A stretch of 64,000 nt of DNA from Ewingella sp. CoE-038-23 (GTDB lineage: Bacteria > Pseudomonadota > Gammaproteobacteria > Enterobacterales > Enterobacteriaceae). Each line of letters opens with the position of its first letter. Position 1 is the stretch's first letter. Under the pieces are notes generated by a model, which did not search any database, was not told where the DNA came from, and worked only from the letters and a program-made list of their open reading frames with translations. The position numbers and the translations under genes were made by a program. Where the stretch lies: assembly GCF_040419245.1 (NCBI RefSeq), contig NZ_JAZHOH010000001.1, positions 3,782,001-3,846,000 of the forward strand, written 5' to 3'. Shown one piece after another: positions 32,869 through 42,020 of the stretch.

Positions 32869-34218
32869 TTATTGGGCTTTGAGGCAGCGTTCGATTTGCA
32901 GTGACCAGCTCAGCAAGGCGTCATCCTGCTGGGACAGCGCGGCCACCATCAGTCCTACCGGCGCCTCTCCCGCCTGATGGCAAGGCAGTGAAACCGCGCA
33001 GCCATCGAGGAAGTTGATCACCGAAGGGTTGCGCAGCGCCGCGCCGTTAGCTTTGAAATAGGTCTCATCGTCGGCGGCCAGTTCGGCGATGCTCGGGGCG
33101 ATCATCGGCACGGTGGGCATCAGCAGGGCATCAAACTGGCCGATGGTTTTTGCCACCCGCTGCTGCCAGTCGGCGCGCTGCTGCTCCAGACGCTCTCTGT
33201 CCGCCAGCCCCAGCGCCGCGCCGCGGCGAATGCGCGACACCACGCGCGGGTCATACTGCTCGCCCTGCTGTTCGATATATTTCTGATGCCACGCCCATGA
33301 CTCCAGCGCGGTAAAGCCGCCGGTGGCGTTGATCTCCGCCAGCTCCGCGAACTCATGGCAGGGGATCTCCTCAACCTGCGCCCCCGCCTGCTTTAGCTTC
33401 TCAACCGCGCGGGTAAAGGCGCGCTGCACGTCGGCGTCGACGCCGTCTAATACCAGCGTTTGCGGGATCGCAAAACGCACCCGCGCCAGAGATTTCTCAC
33501 TGGTTTTCACCGGCGAGTCGGCAATCACGCCGTCCAGTGCCAGACAGGAGGCGAGGTCATGGGCGATCACGCCAATAGAGTCCAGCGCCGCCGACAGCGG
33601 CAGTACGCCTTGTTGCGAGATGCGTCGCGCCGTCGGCTTGTAGCCGGTCAAGCCGCAGAAGGCTGCCGGAATGCGCACCGAGCCGCCGGTGTCGCTGCCA
33701 ATCGCCCCCAGCGACATGCCGTCGCTGACCGACACCGCCGCGCCGGAAGACGATCCGCCGGGAATGCGGCGCGTGGCGCGATCAAAGGGGTTAGCCGGGG
33801 TGCCGTAGTGCGGGTTGATCCCCAGCCCCGAGTAGGCGAATTCGGTCATATTGGTTTTGCCGATGATCACCAGGCCCGCGTCCAACAGCTTCTGGACCAC
33901 GGCGGAATGCGTCTCCGCTGCCGGGGCATCGCGCAGCACTTTCGAGCCAGCCGTAGTGCTTTCGCCCGCCACGTCGAACAAGTCTTTGATGGAGACTGGA
34001 ATGCCATCCAGCGCGGACAGCGGCTTGCCCGCTTTGCGACGCGCGTCGGACGCCGCCGCCTGCTGCAAGGCTTGCTGATGATAAACGTGGGTGAAGACCT
34101 TCGCGCCTTCCCCCTGCGGGTCTTCACTGCGCGCTAACGCCGCCTCGGTCAAAGCCAGCGAGGAGGTTTCCTGCGCCGCCAGCTGTTGCAGCGCCTGACT
34201 CAGGGTGAGCTGTTTCAT
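32869..34218 (-). CDS. Amidase-signature hydrolase
   Basis: 449 residues from ATG 34218, chosen for AAGGAG seven bases upstream; ATG 34236 overlaps the previous stop and has no ribosome site. The amidase-signature Ser-cisSer-Lys triad is complete: K78 in PVSIKDLFD, the cis-Ser in the GGSSSG loop (156-158) and nucleophile S180 in GSDTGGSVRIPA. It hydrolyses an unknown amide, carbamate or hydrazide, as AtzF, AtzE, GatA-like and indoleacetamide hydrolases do. It is cytoplasmic and lacks GatB/GatC partners nearby, so it is not the tRNA amidotransferase. It lies in an operon with DUF2848 and an MHS transporter. Confidence 0.92.
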   Translation of the reverse strand: MKQLTLSQALQQLAAQETSSLALTEAALARSEDPQGEGAKVFTHVYHQQALQQAAASDARRKAGKPLSALDGIPVSIKDLFDVAGESTTAGSKVLRDAPAAETHSAVVQKLLDAGLVIIGKTNMTEFAYSGLGINPHYGTPANPFDRATRRIPGGSSSGAAVSVSDGMSLGAIGSDTGGSVRIPAAFCGLTGYKPTARRISQQGVLPLSAALDSIGVIAHDLASCLALDGVIADSPVKTSEKSLARVRFAIPQTLVLDGVDADVQRAFTRAVEKLKQAGAQVEEIPCHEFAELAEINATGGFTALESWAWHQKYIEQQGEQYDPRVVSRIRRGAALGLADRERLEQQRADWQQRVAKTIGQFDALLMPTVPMIAPSIAELAADDETYFKANGAALRNPSVINFLDGCAVSLPCHQAGEAPVGLMVAALSQQDDALLSWSLQIERCLKAQ

Positions 34219-34235
34219 CGTCAACTCCTTCGTCA

Positions 34236-34922
34236 TTACGCCACCACCGGCAATTCAGCACTTTGGTAGGCATGGCTGATGGTGCGGCCCAGCACTTCAT
34301 CCACCAGCTCCATGCGGAACTCCGTTGCAGGACGGATGCCACCTATCGCCGCCACCGTGCCACAGGTCATCGCCAGCCCGTTTTCCGGCTGGGCGCTGCC
34401 GTCGAGATAGCGGCCCAGCAGGTCATCGGGCTTACGCAGGCTGGACAAGCGGCCTTCTTGGTACAGGCGGAATTCGCCCTCTTCTTTGATCCACGAGCGC
34501 AGGATCAGTTGATCCCAGTGATCGGCGACATCGGCCATTTTCCATGCCTGGCGGGCGACGGGCTTGACGCAAATCTGTTTGGAAAGCGCCACGCTATGGG
34601 CTTCAAGCTCGCGATCGGTATGATCGGAGGCCAGCGAAACAAACTGCTCGCCCTGGTGAGTGAAAACAAAAGGTTCGGCTTCGCCAGACGTGGCGCTGCC
34701 GACCACTTCGATAGTTTCGCTTTGCGTGAGCTGATTGGTCGCGACGCGATAAAACAGGGGAACTGCACTCGGACGGGGCACGCCCAGCGCCTCAAGTTCA
34801 CTGATATGGTGCAAGATGGCATCGTGATCGCGCCCGGTCCAGCCAGCGATCACCAGTTGATCAATCTGAACGTTTAGTGAGGTTTCGCCAGTGTTTGCAG
34901 GTAAGGTAAAGGTTAATTTCAT
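34236..34922 (-). CDS. DUF2848 protein (fumarylacetoacetase-like), function unknown
   Basis: 228 residues, cytoplasmic. The chain begins MKLTFTLPA and has the family's VIAGWTGRD segment, SEVGSATSGEAEPFVF-like VVGSATSGEAEP, ASDHTDRELE and the closing MTCGTVAAIGGIRPATEF. DUF2848 proteins resemble fumarylacetoacetate hydrolase folds and are found beside amidases and transporters. It is the first gene of the operon, facing a GntR regulator. The order DUF2848-amidase-barrel protein-MHS transporter suggests a short catabolic route, but the substrate is unknown. Confidence 0.82.
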   Translation of the reverse strand: MKLTFTLPANTGETSLNVQIDQLVIAGWTGRDHDAILHHISELEALGVPRPSAVPLFYRVATNQLTQSETIEVVGSATSGEAEPFVFTHQGEQFVSLASDHTDRELEAHSVALSKQICVKPVARQAWKMADVADHWDQLILRSWIKEEGEFRLYQEGRLSSLRKPDDLLGRYLDGSAQPENGLAMTCGTVAAIGGIRPATEFRMELVDEVLGRTISHAYQSAELPVVA

Positions 34923-35058
34923 CTTTTAAGGCTCGCTTATTAACTGTTTTATTAGAAAGCACAGTGAAATTTCACTATAGCTTCAGTTATTAAATAAGCG
35001 ATTTCCGTGCCATGATTTTGTGTAGAATGTCTAAAAATTTCCTTCGCAGGAGTTATGC
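34923..35058. promoter_or_regulatory. Divergent promoter with perfect 14-bp palindrome AGTGAAATTTCACT
   Basis: The palindrome at 34963-34976 lies between the DUF2848 start and the GntR-family gene. Its position 41 bp before the catabolic operon, and its symmetry, mark it as the likely operator of the divergent regulator. Confidence 0.6.
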
Positions 35059-35736
35059 GTGAAATCTGTTGCAGCAGAAAGCCGCCCACAGCCGGCGTTG
35101 GATGACGCGGGTTTATCGCAAAATGAGCTGGCTTATCGTCGTTTTAAGCAGGCGCTGGTCACTCTGAGCTATAAGCCGGGTGAATATTTGAATACCGCGC
35201 AGGTGATGGCGGAGCTTGAAATGGGCCGCACGCCGATTAATCAGGCGATCCACCGGCTGGCCAATGAAGGTTTATTGCAGATAATCCCGCGCAAAGGGGT
35301 GATGGTTTCCCCTCTGTCGATTGATGATGCGCTGGAGCTGATCGAAGTGCGTCTCGCGAATGAGATGCTGTGCATGAAGTTGGCCTGTAAGCACGTTTCC
35401 CAGCAGGACATTGCGGCGTTAACGGCGGTGAATGAAGAGATGAATATCGCCGTGCAGGCGCGAGATCGCAACCGCATGGTGTCGCTGGACCACCATTTTC
35501 ACCAGCTTCTGGCCGAGATCGCCGGAAACCTGATGCTCAAGGATATCCTCAGCGTGCTACACGCCAGAGCGCAACGCTTCTGGGCCAGTTCGCTGTCGAA
35601 AGAGGGGCATATGATTGAGGTTATCGAGGAGCATCGCGCCATTATTTCCGCGCTGGAAACGCAAGATCCCGCCGCCGCCGCAGCTGCCGCCGAGGCGCAT
35701 ATTTTGTCGTTTAGGGATGCTTTGCTGCGGGGTTGA
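35059..35736 (+). CDS. GntR-family regulator (FadR subfamily), probable regulator of the amidase operon
   Basis: 225 residues starting at GTG, with GGAG six bases upstream. The winged helix spans residues about 20-85 (AYRRFKQALV, then MAELEMGRTPINQAIHRLANEGLLQIIPRKGVMV in short pieces). The C-terminal all-helical FCD domain has EVRLANEMLCMKLA, DHHFHQLLAEIAGN with metal-binding histidines, and EVIEEHRAIISAL. It lies divergent to the DUF2848-amidase operon across 136 bp, the classic place for a local sensor of an acidic metabolite. Confidence 0.9.
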   Translation: MKSVAAESRPQPALDDAGLSQNELAYRRFKQALVTLSYKPGEYLNTAQVMAELEMGRTPINQAIHRLANEGLLQIIPRKGVMVSPLSIDDALELIEVRLANEMLCMKLACKHVSQQDIAALTAVNEEMNIAVQARDRNRMVSLDHHFHQLLAEIAGNLMLKDILSVLHARAQRFWASSLSKEGHMIEVIEEHRAIISALETQDPAAAAAAAEAHILSFRDALLRG

Positions 35737-35757
35737 AGGGCGTTGTTTTGATTGCTT

Positions 35758-35792
35758 TTTTGCTCCCCCCCTTTATCCGGAGAGGAGCAAAA
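35758..35792. terminator. Inverted repeat between GntR gene and gcvP
   Basis: TTTTGCTCC (35758-35766) and GGAGCAAAA (35784-35792) pair over nine bases between the two convergent genes. It is probably a shared terminator, although neither strand shows a clean U-run. Confidence 0.45.
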
Positions 35793-35806
35793 CGGCTTTT
35801 GGCTAA

Positions 35807-38680
35807 TTACTCATATTCACTCATCGGTACACAGGAGCAGAACAGGTTTCTGTCGCCGTAAACGTCATCAAGACGCTTCACGCTCGGCCAGTATTTGTTG
35901 TCGCTGCCCGCCGGGAATACCGCCAGCTCGCGGCTGTACGGGTGGGACCACTCGCTGACCAGCTCGGCTTGTACGTGTGGCGCGTTGACCAGCGGGTTGT
36001 CTTCCAGCGGCCATTCGCCTTTAGCTACGCGGTCGATTTCAGCGCGGATCGCCAGCAGAGCATCAACAAAACGGTCGATTTCCACTTTGCTTTCAGACTC
36101 GGTTGGCTCAACCATCAGCGTACCCGCCACTGGGAATGACATGGTTGGCGCGTGGAAACCGAAGTCAATCAAGCGCTTAGCAATATCCATTTCACTGATA
36201 CCGACGCTTTCTTTCAGCGGGCGGATATCCAGAATGCATTCGTGCGCCACGCGACCGTCGCGGCCGGTGTACAGCACTGGGTAAGCATCTTTAAGGCGAG
36301 TGGCGATGTAGTTGGCATTCAGAATCGCTACCTGACTTGCCTGCTTCAGCCCCTGCGCACCCATCATGCGGATGTACATCCAGCTGATTGGCAGGATAGA
36401 AGCGCTACCGAACGGAGCCGCAGAAACCGCGCCATTCTGAGTCAGTACGCCGTCAATCTGCACCACGCTGTGACCCGGAACGAACGGAGCCAGATGCGAT
36501 TTCACGCCGATTGGGCCCATGCCCGGGCCGCCACCGCCGTGTGGGATACAGAAGGTTTTGTGCAAGTTAAGGTGCGAAACGTCCGCGCCGATGTAGCCCG
36601 GCGTGGTGATCCCCACCTGTGCGTTCATGTTCGCGCCGTCGAGGTAGACCTGACCGCCATACTGGTGAACAATCTGGCACACTTCGCGGATGGTTTCTTC
36701 ATACACGCCGTGGGTAGACGGGTAGGTCACCATGATGCACGACAGCTCATCACCGGCCTGAGCGGCTTTCTCGCGCAGGTCGCTTAAATCAATGTTGCCC
36801 TGCTTGTCACAAGCTACCACTACCACGCTCATGCTGGCCATTTGCGCCGATGCCGGGTTGGTGCCGTGAGCAGAACTTGGGATCAGGCAGATGTGGCGGC
36901 CGCTTTCGTTACGACTTTCGTGGTAACGGCGGATAGCCAGCAGGCCAGCATATTCGCCCTGCGCGCCGGAGTTTGGTTGGATACAAACCGCGTCGTAGCC
37001 CGTCAGCTGCACCAGCCACTGGGAGAGCTGGCCGATCATCTGCTGGTAGCCCGCAGCTTGTTCAACCGGGCAGAACGGGTGCAGCTCGGAGAATTCAGGC
37101 CAGGTGATTGGGATCATCTCGGCAGCGGCGTTGAGTTTCATGGTGCAAGAACCCAGCGGGATCATCGCCTGATTCAGCGCCAGATCCTTTTTCTCCAGAC
37201 GGTGCATGTAGCGCATCATCTCGGTTTCGCTGTGGTATTGGTTGAACACCGGGTGAGTCAGGATCGGCTCTACGCGCTGCATAGCGGCAGGGATCGAGGC
37301 ATTATCGCTGCTCACGGCTTTATCAAGCTGATCGATGTCCAGGCCGTTATCGTCACCCAGCAGGGCGGCGAACAGCACTTGCACATCTTCACGTGAAGTA
37401 GCTTCGTCCAGCGTGATGCCCACGGCGCCGTGGATGTCGGTGCGCAGGTTCAGGCCGAAGCTCAGGGCGCGTTCCAGCGTCGCGGCTTTGTCTTTCACTT
37501 CAACCGTTAAGGTGTCAAACCAGGTGTCATGGCGCAGCGTCAGGCCACCTTTTTTCAGGCCAGCGGCCAGAATGTCGGTCAGACGGTGAATACGGCTGGC
37601 AATACGTTTCAGGCCAACAGGCCCGTGGAATACCGCGTACAGGCTGGCGATGTTCGCCAACAGAACCTGCGAAGTACAGATGTTGGAGTTGGCTTTCTCG
37701 CGGCGAATATGCTGCTCGCGGGTCTGCATCGCCATGCGTAGCGCGGTGTTGCCCGCGGCGTCGCGCGATACGCCGATAATACGGCCCGGCATGGAGCGTT
37801 TGAATTCGTCAACGCAGGCAAAGAATGCCGCGTGCGGGCCGCCGTAGCCCATTGGCACGCCGAAGCGCTGGGCGGAACCGAACACCACGTCCGCGCCCTG
37901 CGCGCCCGGCGCGGCCAGCAGCACTAACGCCATAATGTCGGCGGCAACGCTGGTGATGATTTTGCGTGATTTCAGCTCTGCCAGCAGTGCGCGATAGTCG
38001 TGAACCTGCCCGGTGGTGCCCACCTGTTGCAGCAGCACGCCGAACACGCCTTCCAGCTCGAGCACTTTCTCGGCTTTATCCACGATGATGTCGAAACCAA
38101 AGGTTTCAGCGCGGGTGCGAACCACGTCCAGCGTTTGCGGATGCACGTCGTCAGCCACGAAGAAGCGATTGGCGTTCTTCAGTTTGCTGGCGCGTTTGGC
38201 AAGAGCCATGGCTTCGGCAGCGGCGGTCGCTTCGTCAAGCAGAGAAGCAGACGCGAGGTCCAGACCCGTCAGGTCGAGGGTCAACTGTTGGAAGTTCAGC
38301 AAGGCTTCAAGACGGCCCTGAGAAACTTCTGGTTGATAAGGGGTATACGCCGTGTACCAGCCCGGATTTTCCAGCATGTTGCGCAGGATAACTGGCGGGG
38401 TGAGCACCGCGCTGTAGCCCATACCAATGTAAGATTTGTAGCGCTGATTCTGGCTGGCGATAGCTTTCAGCTCAGCCAGTGCCTGATGTTCGGTAACGGA
38501 ATCACCCACGGCTGGCGGGCCCGGCAATTGGATGTCCACCGGCACAATTTGCTGGATCAGGGCATTTAACGAGTCGGCACCGACCGTCTCCAGCATCTGT
38601 TGTTGCTGCTGAGAAGACGGGCCAATGTGACGGCCGATAAAGGATTCACTGTGTTCGAGTTGGCTGAGAGTCTGAGTCAT
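35807..38680 (-). CDS. gcvP: Glycine dehydrogenase (decarboxylating), P-protein
   Basis: 957 residues, the E. coli length. This PLP enzyme decarboxylates glycine and loads the aminomethyl group onto lipoylated GcvH. The two homologous halves are fused; the C-terminal one carries the PLP lysine in [19 protein letters not shown]. The N-terminal FIGRHIGPS and [19 protein letters not shown] motifs are typical. It is the last gene of gcvT-gcvH-gcvP, 104 bases after gcvH. Confidence 0.98.
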   Translation of the reverse strand: MTQTLSQLEHSESFIGRHIGPSSQQQQQMLETVGADSLNALIQQIVPVDIQLPGPPAVGDSVTEHQALAELKAIASQNQRYKSYIGMGYSAVLTPPVILRNMLENPGWYTAYTPYQPEVSQGRLEALLNFQQLTLDLTGLDLASASLLDEATAAAEAMALAKRASKLKNANRFFVADDVHPQTLDVVRTRAETFGFDIIVDKAEKVLELEGVFGVLLQQVGTTGQVHDYRALLAELKSRKIITSVAADIMALVLLAAPGAQGADVVFGSAQRFGVPMGYGGPHAAFFACVDEFKRSMPGRIIGVSRDAAGNTALRMAMQTREQHIRREKANSNICTSQVLLANIASLYAVFHGPVGLKRIASRIHRLTDILAAGLKKGGLTLRHDTWFDTLTVEVKDKAATLERALSFGLNLRTDIHGAVGITLDEATSREDVQVLFAALLGDDNGLDIDQLDKAVSSDNASIPAAMQRVEPILTHPVFNQYHSETEMMRYMHRLEKKDLALNQAMIPLGSCTMKLNAAAEMIPITWPEFSELHPFCPVEQAAGYQQMIGQLSQWLVQLTGYDAVCIQPNSGAQGEYAGLLAIRRYHESRNESGRHICLIPSSAHGTNPASAQMASMSVVVVACDKQGNIDLSDLREKAAQAGDELSCIMVTYPSTHGVYEETIREVCQIVHQYGGQVYLDGANMNAQVGITTPGYIGADVSHLNLHKTFCIPHGGGGPGMGPIGVKSHLAPFVPGHSVVQIDGVLTQNGAVSAAPFGSASILPISWMYIRMMGAQGLKQASQVAILNANYIATRLKDAYPVLYTGRDGRVAHECILDIRPLKESVGISEMDIAKRLIDFGFHAPTMSFPVAGTLMVEPTESESKVEIDRFVDALLAIRAEIDRVAKGEWPLEDNPLVNAPHVQAELVSEWSHPYSRELAVFPAGSDNKYWPSVKRLDDVYGDRNLFCSCVPMSEYE

Positions 38681-38784
38681 TTGCTACGCATTCCTGAATC
38701 TGCATGGTGGTGTCGAAGGACAACCGATAACGGGCAAGCGGGGACTAAACCTGCCCCGTAAACGGCTTACGGGGCAGCACATCA

Positions 38785-39171
38785 TTACTCGTCGATACCT
38801 GAAAGATAGGCGTCAGCGCTGAGTAACTTAGCGATTTCACTTTCGTCAGAGGCTTTAATCTGGAACAGGAAACCGTCGCCGTAGGGCGCGCTATTCACCA
38901 GTTCAGGTGAGCCTTCCAGCTCAGAGTTAACGGCAATAATTTCGCCGCTGATTGGGGAATAGATGTCAGACGCCGCCTTAACCGACTCGGCAACGGCGCA
39001 GTCTTCACCGGCCGTCACTTCGCGGCCCACTTCTGGCAGGTCGACGAAAACCATGTCGCCCAGCAATTCTTGCGCGTGTTCGGTAATGCCTACGGTGTAA
39101 ACGCCGTTACCCTCTGAACGAACCCATTCGTGCGACGCGGCGTATTTCAATTCTGATGGAACATTGCTCAT
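38785..39171 (-). CDS. gcvH: Glycine cleavage system H protein
   Basis: 128 residues. Carrier protein whose lipoyl arm shuttles the aminomethyl group between GcvP, GcvT and Lpd. The lipoylation site is K65 in AESVKAASD, matching E. coli K65. The beta-barrel sequence [20 protein letters not shown] is characteristic. It lies between gcvT (42 bases upstream) and gcvP. Confidence 0.98.
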   Translation of the reverse strand: MSNVPSELKYAASHEWVRSEGNGVYTVGITEHAQELLGDMVFVDLPEVGREVTAGEDCAVAESVKAASDIYSPISGEIIAVNSELEGSPELVNSAPYGDGFLFQIKASDESEIAKLLSADAYLSGIDE

Positions 39172-39213
39172 GAAAGAATCTCCAAAAATTTTCAGGTATT
39201 AATGAATTCGTTA

Positions 39214-40308
39214 TTAAACCAACGGCTTACCGTTACGAACAAAACCAGGTTTGGTCACTTTTACTGGCATTTCGCGGTTACGGATTTGCACGATGGCGTT
39301 TTCGCCGATGCCAGCCGGAACGCGAGCCAGCGCGATGCTGTAACCCAAAGTCGGTGAGAATGAGCCGCTGGTGATAACGCCTTCCTGCTGGTTGCCCGCA
39401 GCGTCGGTGAAACGCACCGGCAGCTCATTACGTAATACGCCTTTTTCGGTCATGATCAATCCGACCAGTTCTTCGGTCCCCTGCTCACGCTGTTTTTCCA
39501 GCGCGGCGCGGCCGATGAAATCGCGATCTTCCGGCGCCCAGGCGATGGTCCAGCCCATGTTGGCCGCCAATGGAGAAACGCCCTCATCCATCTCCTGACC
39601 GTATAAGTTCATGCCGGCTTCCAGACGCAGGGTATCGCGCGCCCCCAGCCCGGCAGGCTTGACGCCAGCCTTCAGCAGTTTCTGCCACAGGTCAGCGGCT
39701 TGTTCTTGCTTCACGGCAATTTCGTAGCCCGCTTCGCCGGTGTAGCCGGTGGTAGCGATAAACAGGTCACCGGCTTGCACGCCGAAGAAAGGTTTCATTC
39801 CAGCGACGGCTTGTTTTTGCTCTTCAGTGAACAGCGTGCCAGCGCGTTCTTTGGCCTGCGGGCCTTGGACGGCGATCAGCGCCAGATCATCGCGCACGGT
39901 GACTTCAACGCCATAGGCTTCTGCATGCTGCGAAATCCATGCCAGATCTTTGTCGCGCGTGGCAGAGTTCACCACCAGGCGGAAATAGTCTTCAGTGAAG
40001 AAGTAGATAATCAGGTCGTCAATCACGCCGCCGGAGGCGTTAAGCATGCCGGTATAAAGCGCTTTGCCGGGGACGGTCAGTTTGGCGACGTCGTTGGCCA
40101 CCAGATAGCGCAAGAATTCACGAGTGCGGGCGCCGTGCAGATCAACAATCGTCATGTGGGAGACGTCGAACATGCCAGCGTCCTGACGCACCGCGTGGTG
40201 CTCATCAAGCTGTGAGCCGTAGTGCAACGGCATCATCCAACCGTGGAAATCCACCATGCGCGCACCGCACGCCACGTGTTGTTCATAAAGCTGAGTCTGC
40301 TTAACCAT
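39214..40308 (-). CDS. gcvT: Aminomethyltransferase, glycine cleavage T-protein
   Basis: 364 residues from ATG 40308 (GAGG upstream), the exact E. coli length; a codon at 40320 is an unlikely earlier start. It transfers the methylene group from GcvH to tetrahydrofolate with release of ammonia. Motifs include [23 protein letters not shown], the catalytic aspartate region [16 protein letters not shown] and the C-terminal [14 protein letters not shown]. It is the first gene of the operon. In E. coli the operon is controlled by GcvA, GcvR, Lrp and PurR; none of these sites was assigned here. Confidence 0.98.
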   Translation of the reverse strand: MVKQTQLYEQHVACGARMVDFHGWMMPLHYGSQLDEHHAVRQDAGMFDVSHMTIVDLHGARTREFLRYLVANDVAKLTVPGKALYTGMLNASGGVIDDLIIYFFTEDYFRLVVNSATRDKDLAWISQHAEAYGVEVTVRDDLALIAVQGPQAKERAGTLFTEEQKQAVAGMKPFFGVQAGDLFIATTGYTGEAGYEIAVKQEQAADLWQKLLKAGVKPAGLGARDTLRLEAGMNLYGQEMDEGVSPLAANMGWTIAWAPEDRDFIGRAALEKQREQGTEELVGLIMTEKGVLRNELPVRFTDAAGNQQEGVITSGSFSPTLGYSIALARVPAGIGENAIVQIRNREMPVKVTKPGFVRNGKPLV

Positions 40309-40384
40309 CTTGATCCTCATTAACCTGCGAATGCAAAAACGAAGTCGGAATATCGGAATATAAATTGCTCTCGTTTCCCCTAAA

Positions 40385-40491
40385 TCATTCGCGCTGTATC
40401 AAGGCGGCAACTGAGCGAGTCTTAAAAGCTTACTCAAGTATGTGACTGGGCCGAATAAGAGCAGCCAACGCCAAAATAGCGTGAAGGATCA
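40385..40491. repeat. Diverged ERIC element upstream of gcvT
   Basis: It shares the left end TCATTCGCGCTGTATCAAGG and the right-hand GCAGCCAACGCC..GTGAAGGATCA with the array at 14.1-14.7 kb, but the centre (GTGACTGGGCCGAATAAG) has drifted. It begins 76 bp before the gcvT start codon, so the gcvT promoter lies within or beside it. Confidence 0.85.
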
Positions 40492-40687
40492 CAGGGTGAC
40501 GCAAACGTTATCCTATAGGTCGAACTTATCACCGAATCCCCCTGCTAACCATAAGTTAAAATATCAGTATCTGGAGAAACAGCAGGGATAAGCGAGGAGT
40601 ATTGTGCAGAGTTTCTGACTAGAAAAATGGGGTTTATGGCGCAAAATCTACAAATGAACCACAAAAATCTCGATGTTATATAACGAA

Positions 40688-40731
40688 GAGGCCGGATATC
40701 TCACCATTTGCAGAATGGGATATCCGGCCTC
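40688..40731 (-). terminator. Long hairpin downstream of ubiI
   Basis: Exact 13-bp arms GAGGCCGGATATC and GATATCCGGCCTC flank a further partly paired inner stem (CATT/AATG). It starts 41 bases after the ubiI stop. The minus-strand U-run is weak (TTCGTTAT), so it may be a terminator or an mRNA 3'-end stabiliser. Confidence 0.6.
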
Positions 40732-40771
40732 GCATTATAAAAAGTAATGGGAAAAAGGTGCTGAAATTAGA

Positions 40772-41998
40772 TTATTTCAATCGAACAGGATCCTGCTCCA
40801 GCCATTCGGGTAAATCATTCAGTCCCATTGCCTGACGCACCAGTTTTGGCTTCACGCCCGGCAGGGAGTCCGCCAGCGTCAGGCCGATGTCGCGCAGCAA
40901 TTTTTTCGCCGGGTTATCGCCATTGAACAGTTCACGGAAGCCCTGCATGCCCGCCAACATCAGCGCGGCGCTGTGTTTGCGGCGGCGCTCGTAGCGGCGA
41001 AGATACATGTGCTGGCCGAAGTCTTTGCCCGCGCGCTGTAAACGCCTGATTTCAGACGCCAATTCGGCGGCATCCATAAAGCCAAGGTTCACCCCCTGCC
41101 CGGCTAGCGGATGTACGGTGTGCGCAGCGTCGCCCACCAGCGCCAGACGCTGGGCGGCAAAGCTGCGCGCGTAGCGGCCGGTCAGTGGGAAGGTCAAACG
41201 TTCGCTTTCAACGGAACACAGCCCCAGACGCAGGTCGAAAGTGCTGGCGAGCACTTTATTAAAGGCTTCCTTGGACAACGCCGACAGACGCTGGGCCTCT
41301 TCCGGAGAAACCGACCACACGATGGAACACAAGTGCGGGTCAGCCAGCGGCAGGAATGCCAGAATGCCTTCGCCATGAAACACCTGCCGCGCCACCGACT
41401 GGTGAGGCTCGGCGGTGCGAATAGTGGCGACCAGCGCATGGTGGCGGTAGTCCCAGAAGGTCAGCGGGATATCCGCATGCTGGCGCAGCCAGGACTGCGC
41501 GCCGTCCGCGCCAACCACTAGGCGGGCGCTGAGCTGGCGGTCATCGTTCAAGGTAATAAAGGCGTCGTTTTCGCCCCAGGCCACGTTTTTCAAGGTCGCC
41601 GGGCAGAGCAAAGTGATGTCAGAGGAGTGCTCGGCTTTTTGCCACAGGGCGCGCAGGATCACGTCGTTTTCAATGATGTGCCCCAAGTGGCTGAAACCAT
41701 ACTCTTCGCCACGAAAAGCAATTTTCCCGAAGCTGTCGCGGTCCCACACTTCCATGCCTTGATAGGCATTGACGCGCTGGGCGGTGATGTTGTCCCATAC
41801 GCCGATATATTTCAGCAGGCGCTCGCTGGCGGCGTTAATGGCCGACACGCGCAGACCCGGCGCTGCTGGCAGAGGAGAGTCGAGATCGGGTTGGTGGCTG
41901 TCCACCACGGCAACGCGCAGGCCGCTGCCCTGTAACCCACAGGCCAGCGCTAGGCCAACCATGCCGCCACCGGCGATAACTACATCAAAAGATTGCAT
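40772..41998 (-). CDS. ubiI: Ubiquinone C5-hydroxylase UbiI (VisC)
   Basis: 408 residues (E. coli 400). FAD-dependent aromatic monooxygenase of coenzyme Q synthesis. The N-terminal Rossmann motif is VIAGGGMVGLALACGL, the middle has VVGADGAQSWLR, and FAD motif 2 is LVGDAAHTVHPLAGQGVNLG. It follows ubiH after 22 bases in the pepP-ubiH-ubiI operon. Confidence 0.97.
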   Translation of the reverse strand: MQSFDVVIAGGGMVGLALACGLQGSGLRVAVVDSHQPDLDSPLPAAPGLRVSAINAASERLLKYIGVWDNITAQRVNAYQGMEVWDRDSFGKIAFRGEEYGFSHLGHIIENDVILRALWQKAEHSSDITLLCPATLKNVAWGENDAFITLNDDRQLSARLVVGADGAQSWLRQHADIPLTFWDYRHHALVATIRTAEPHQSVARQVFHGEGILAFLPLADPHLCSIVWSVSPEEAQRLSALSKEAFNKVLASTFDLRLGLCSVESERLTFPLTGRYARSFAAQRLALVGDAAHTVHPLAGQGVNLGFMDAAELASEIRRLQRAGKDFGQHMYLRRYERRRKHSAALMLAGMQGFRELFNGDNPAKKLLRDIGLTLADSLPGVKPKLVRQAMGLNDLPEWLEQDPVRLK

Positions 41999-42020
41999 AA
42001 ATTTTCCTGTGGGAAGAGGT

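Larger units (their letters stand above)
40309..40771. other. 463-bp region upstream of gcvT, with one ERIC element and a hairpin
   Basis: No gene is present. It contains the gcvT promoter, a diverged ERIC element (40385-40491) and a strong hairpin next to the ubiI stop. No glycine riboswitch is visible. Confidence 0.7.

Noticed and set aside
40309..40500. Glycine riboswitch before gcvT
   Set aside because: The conserved-looking structure there is an ERIC element; no tandem glycine aptamer core is visible and enterobacterial gcv operons use GcvA/GcvR.
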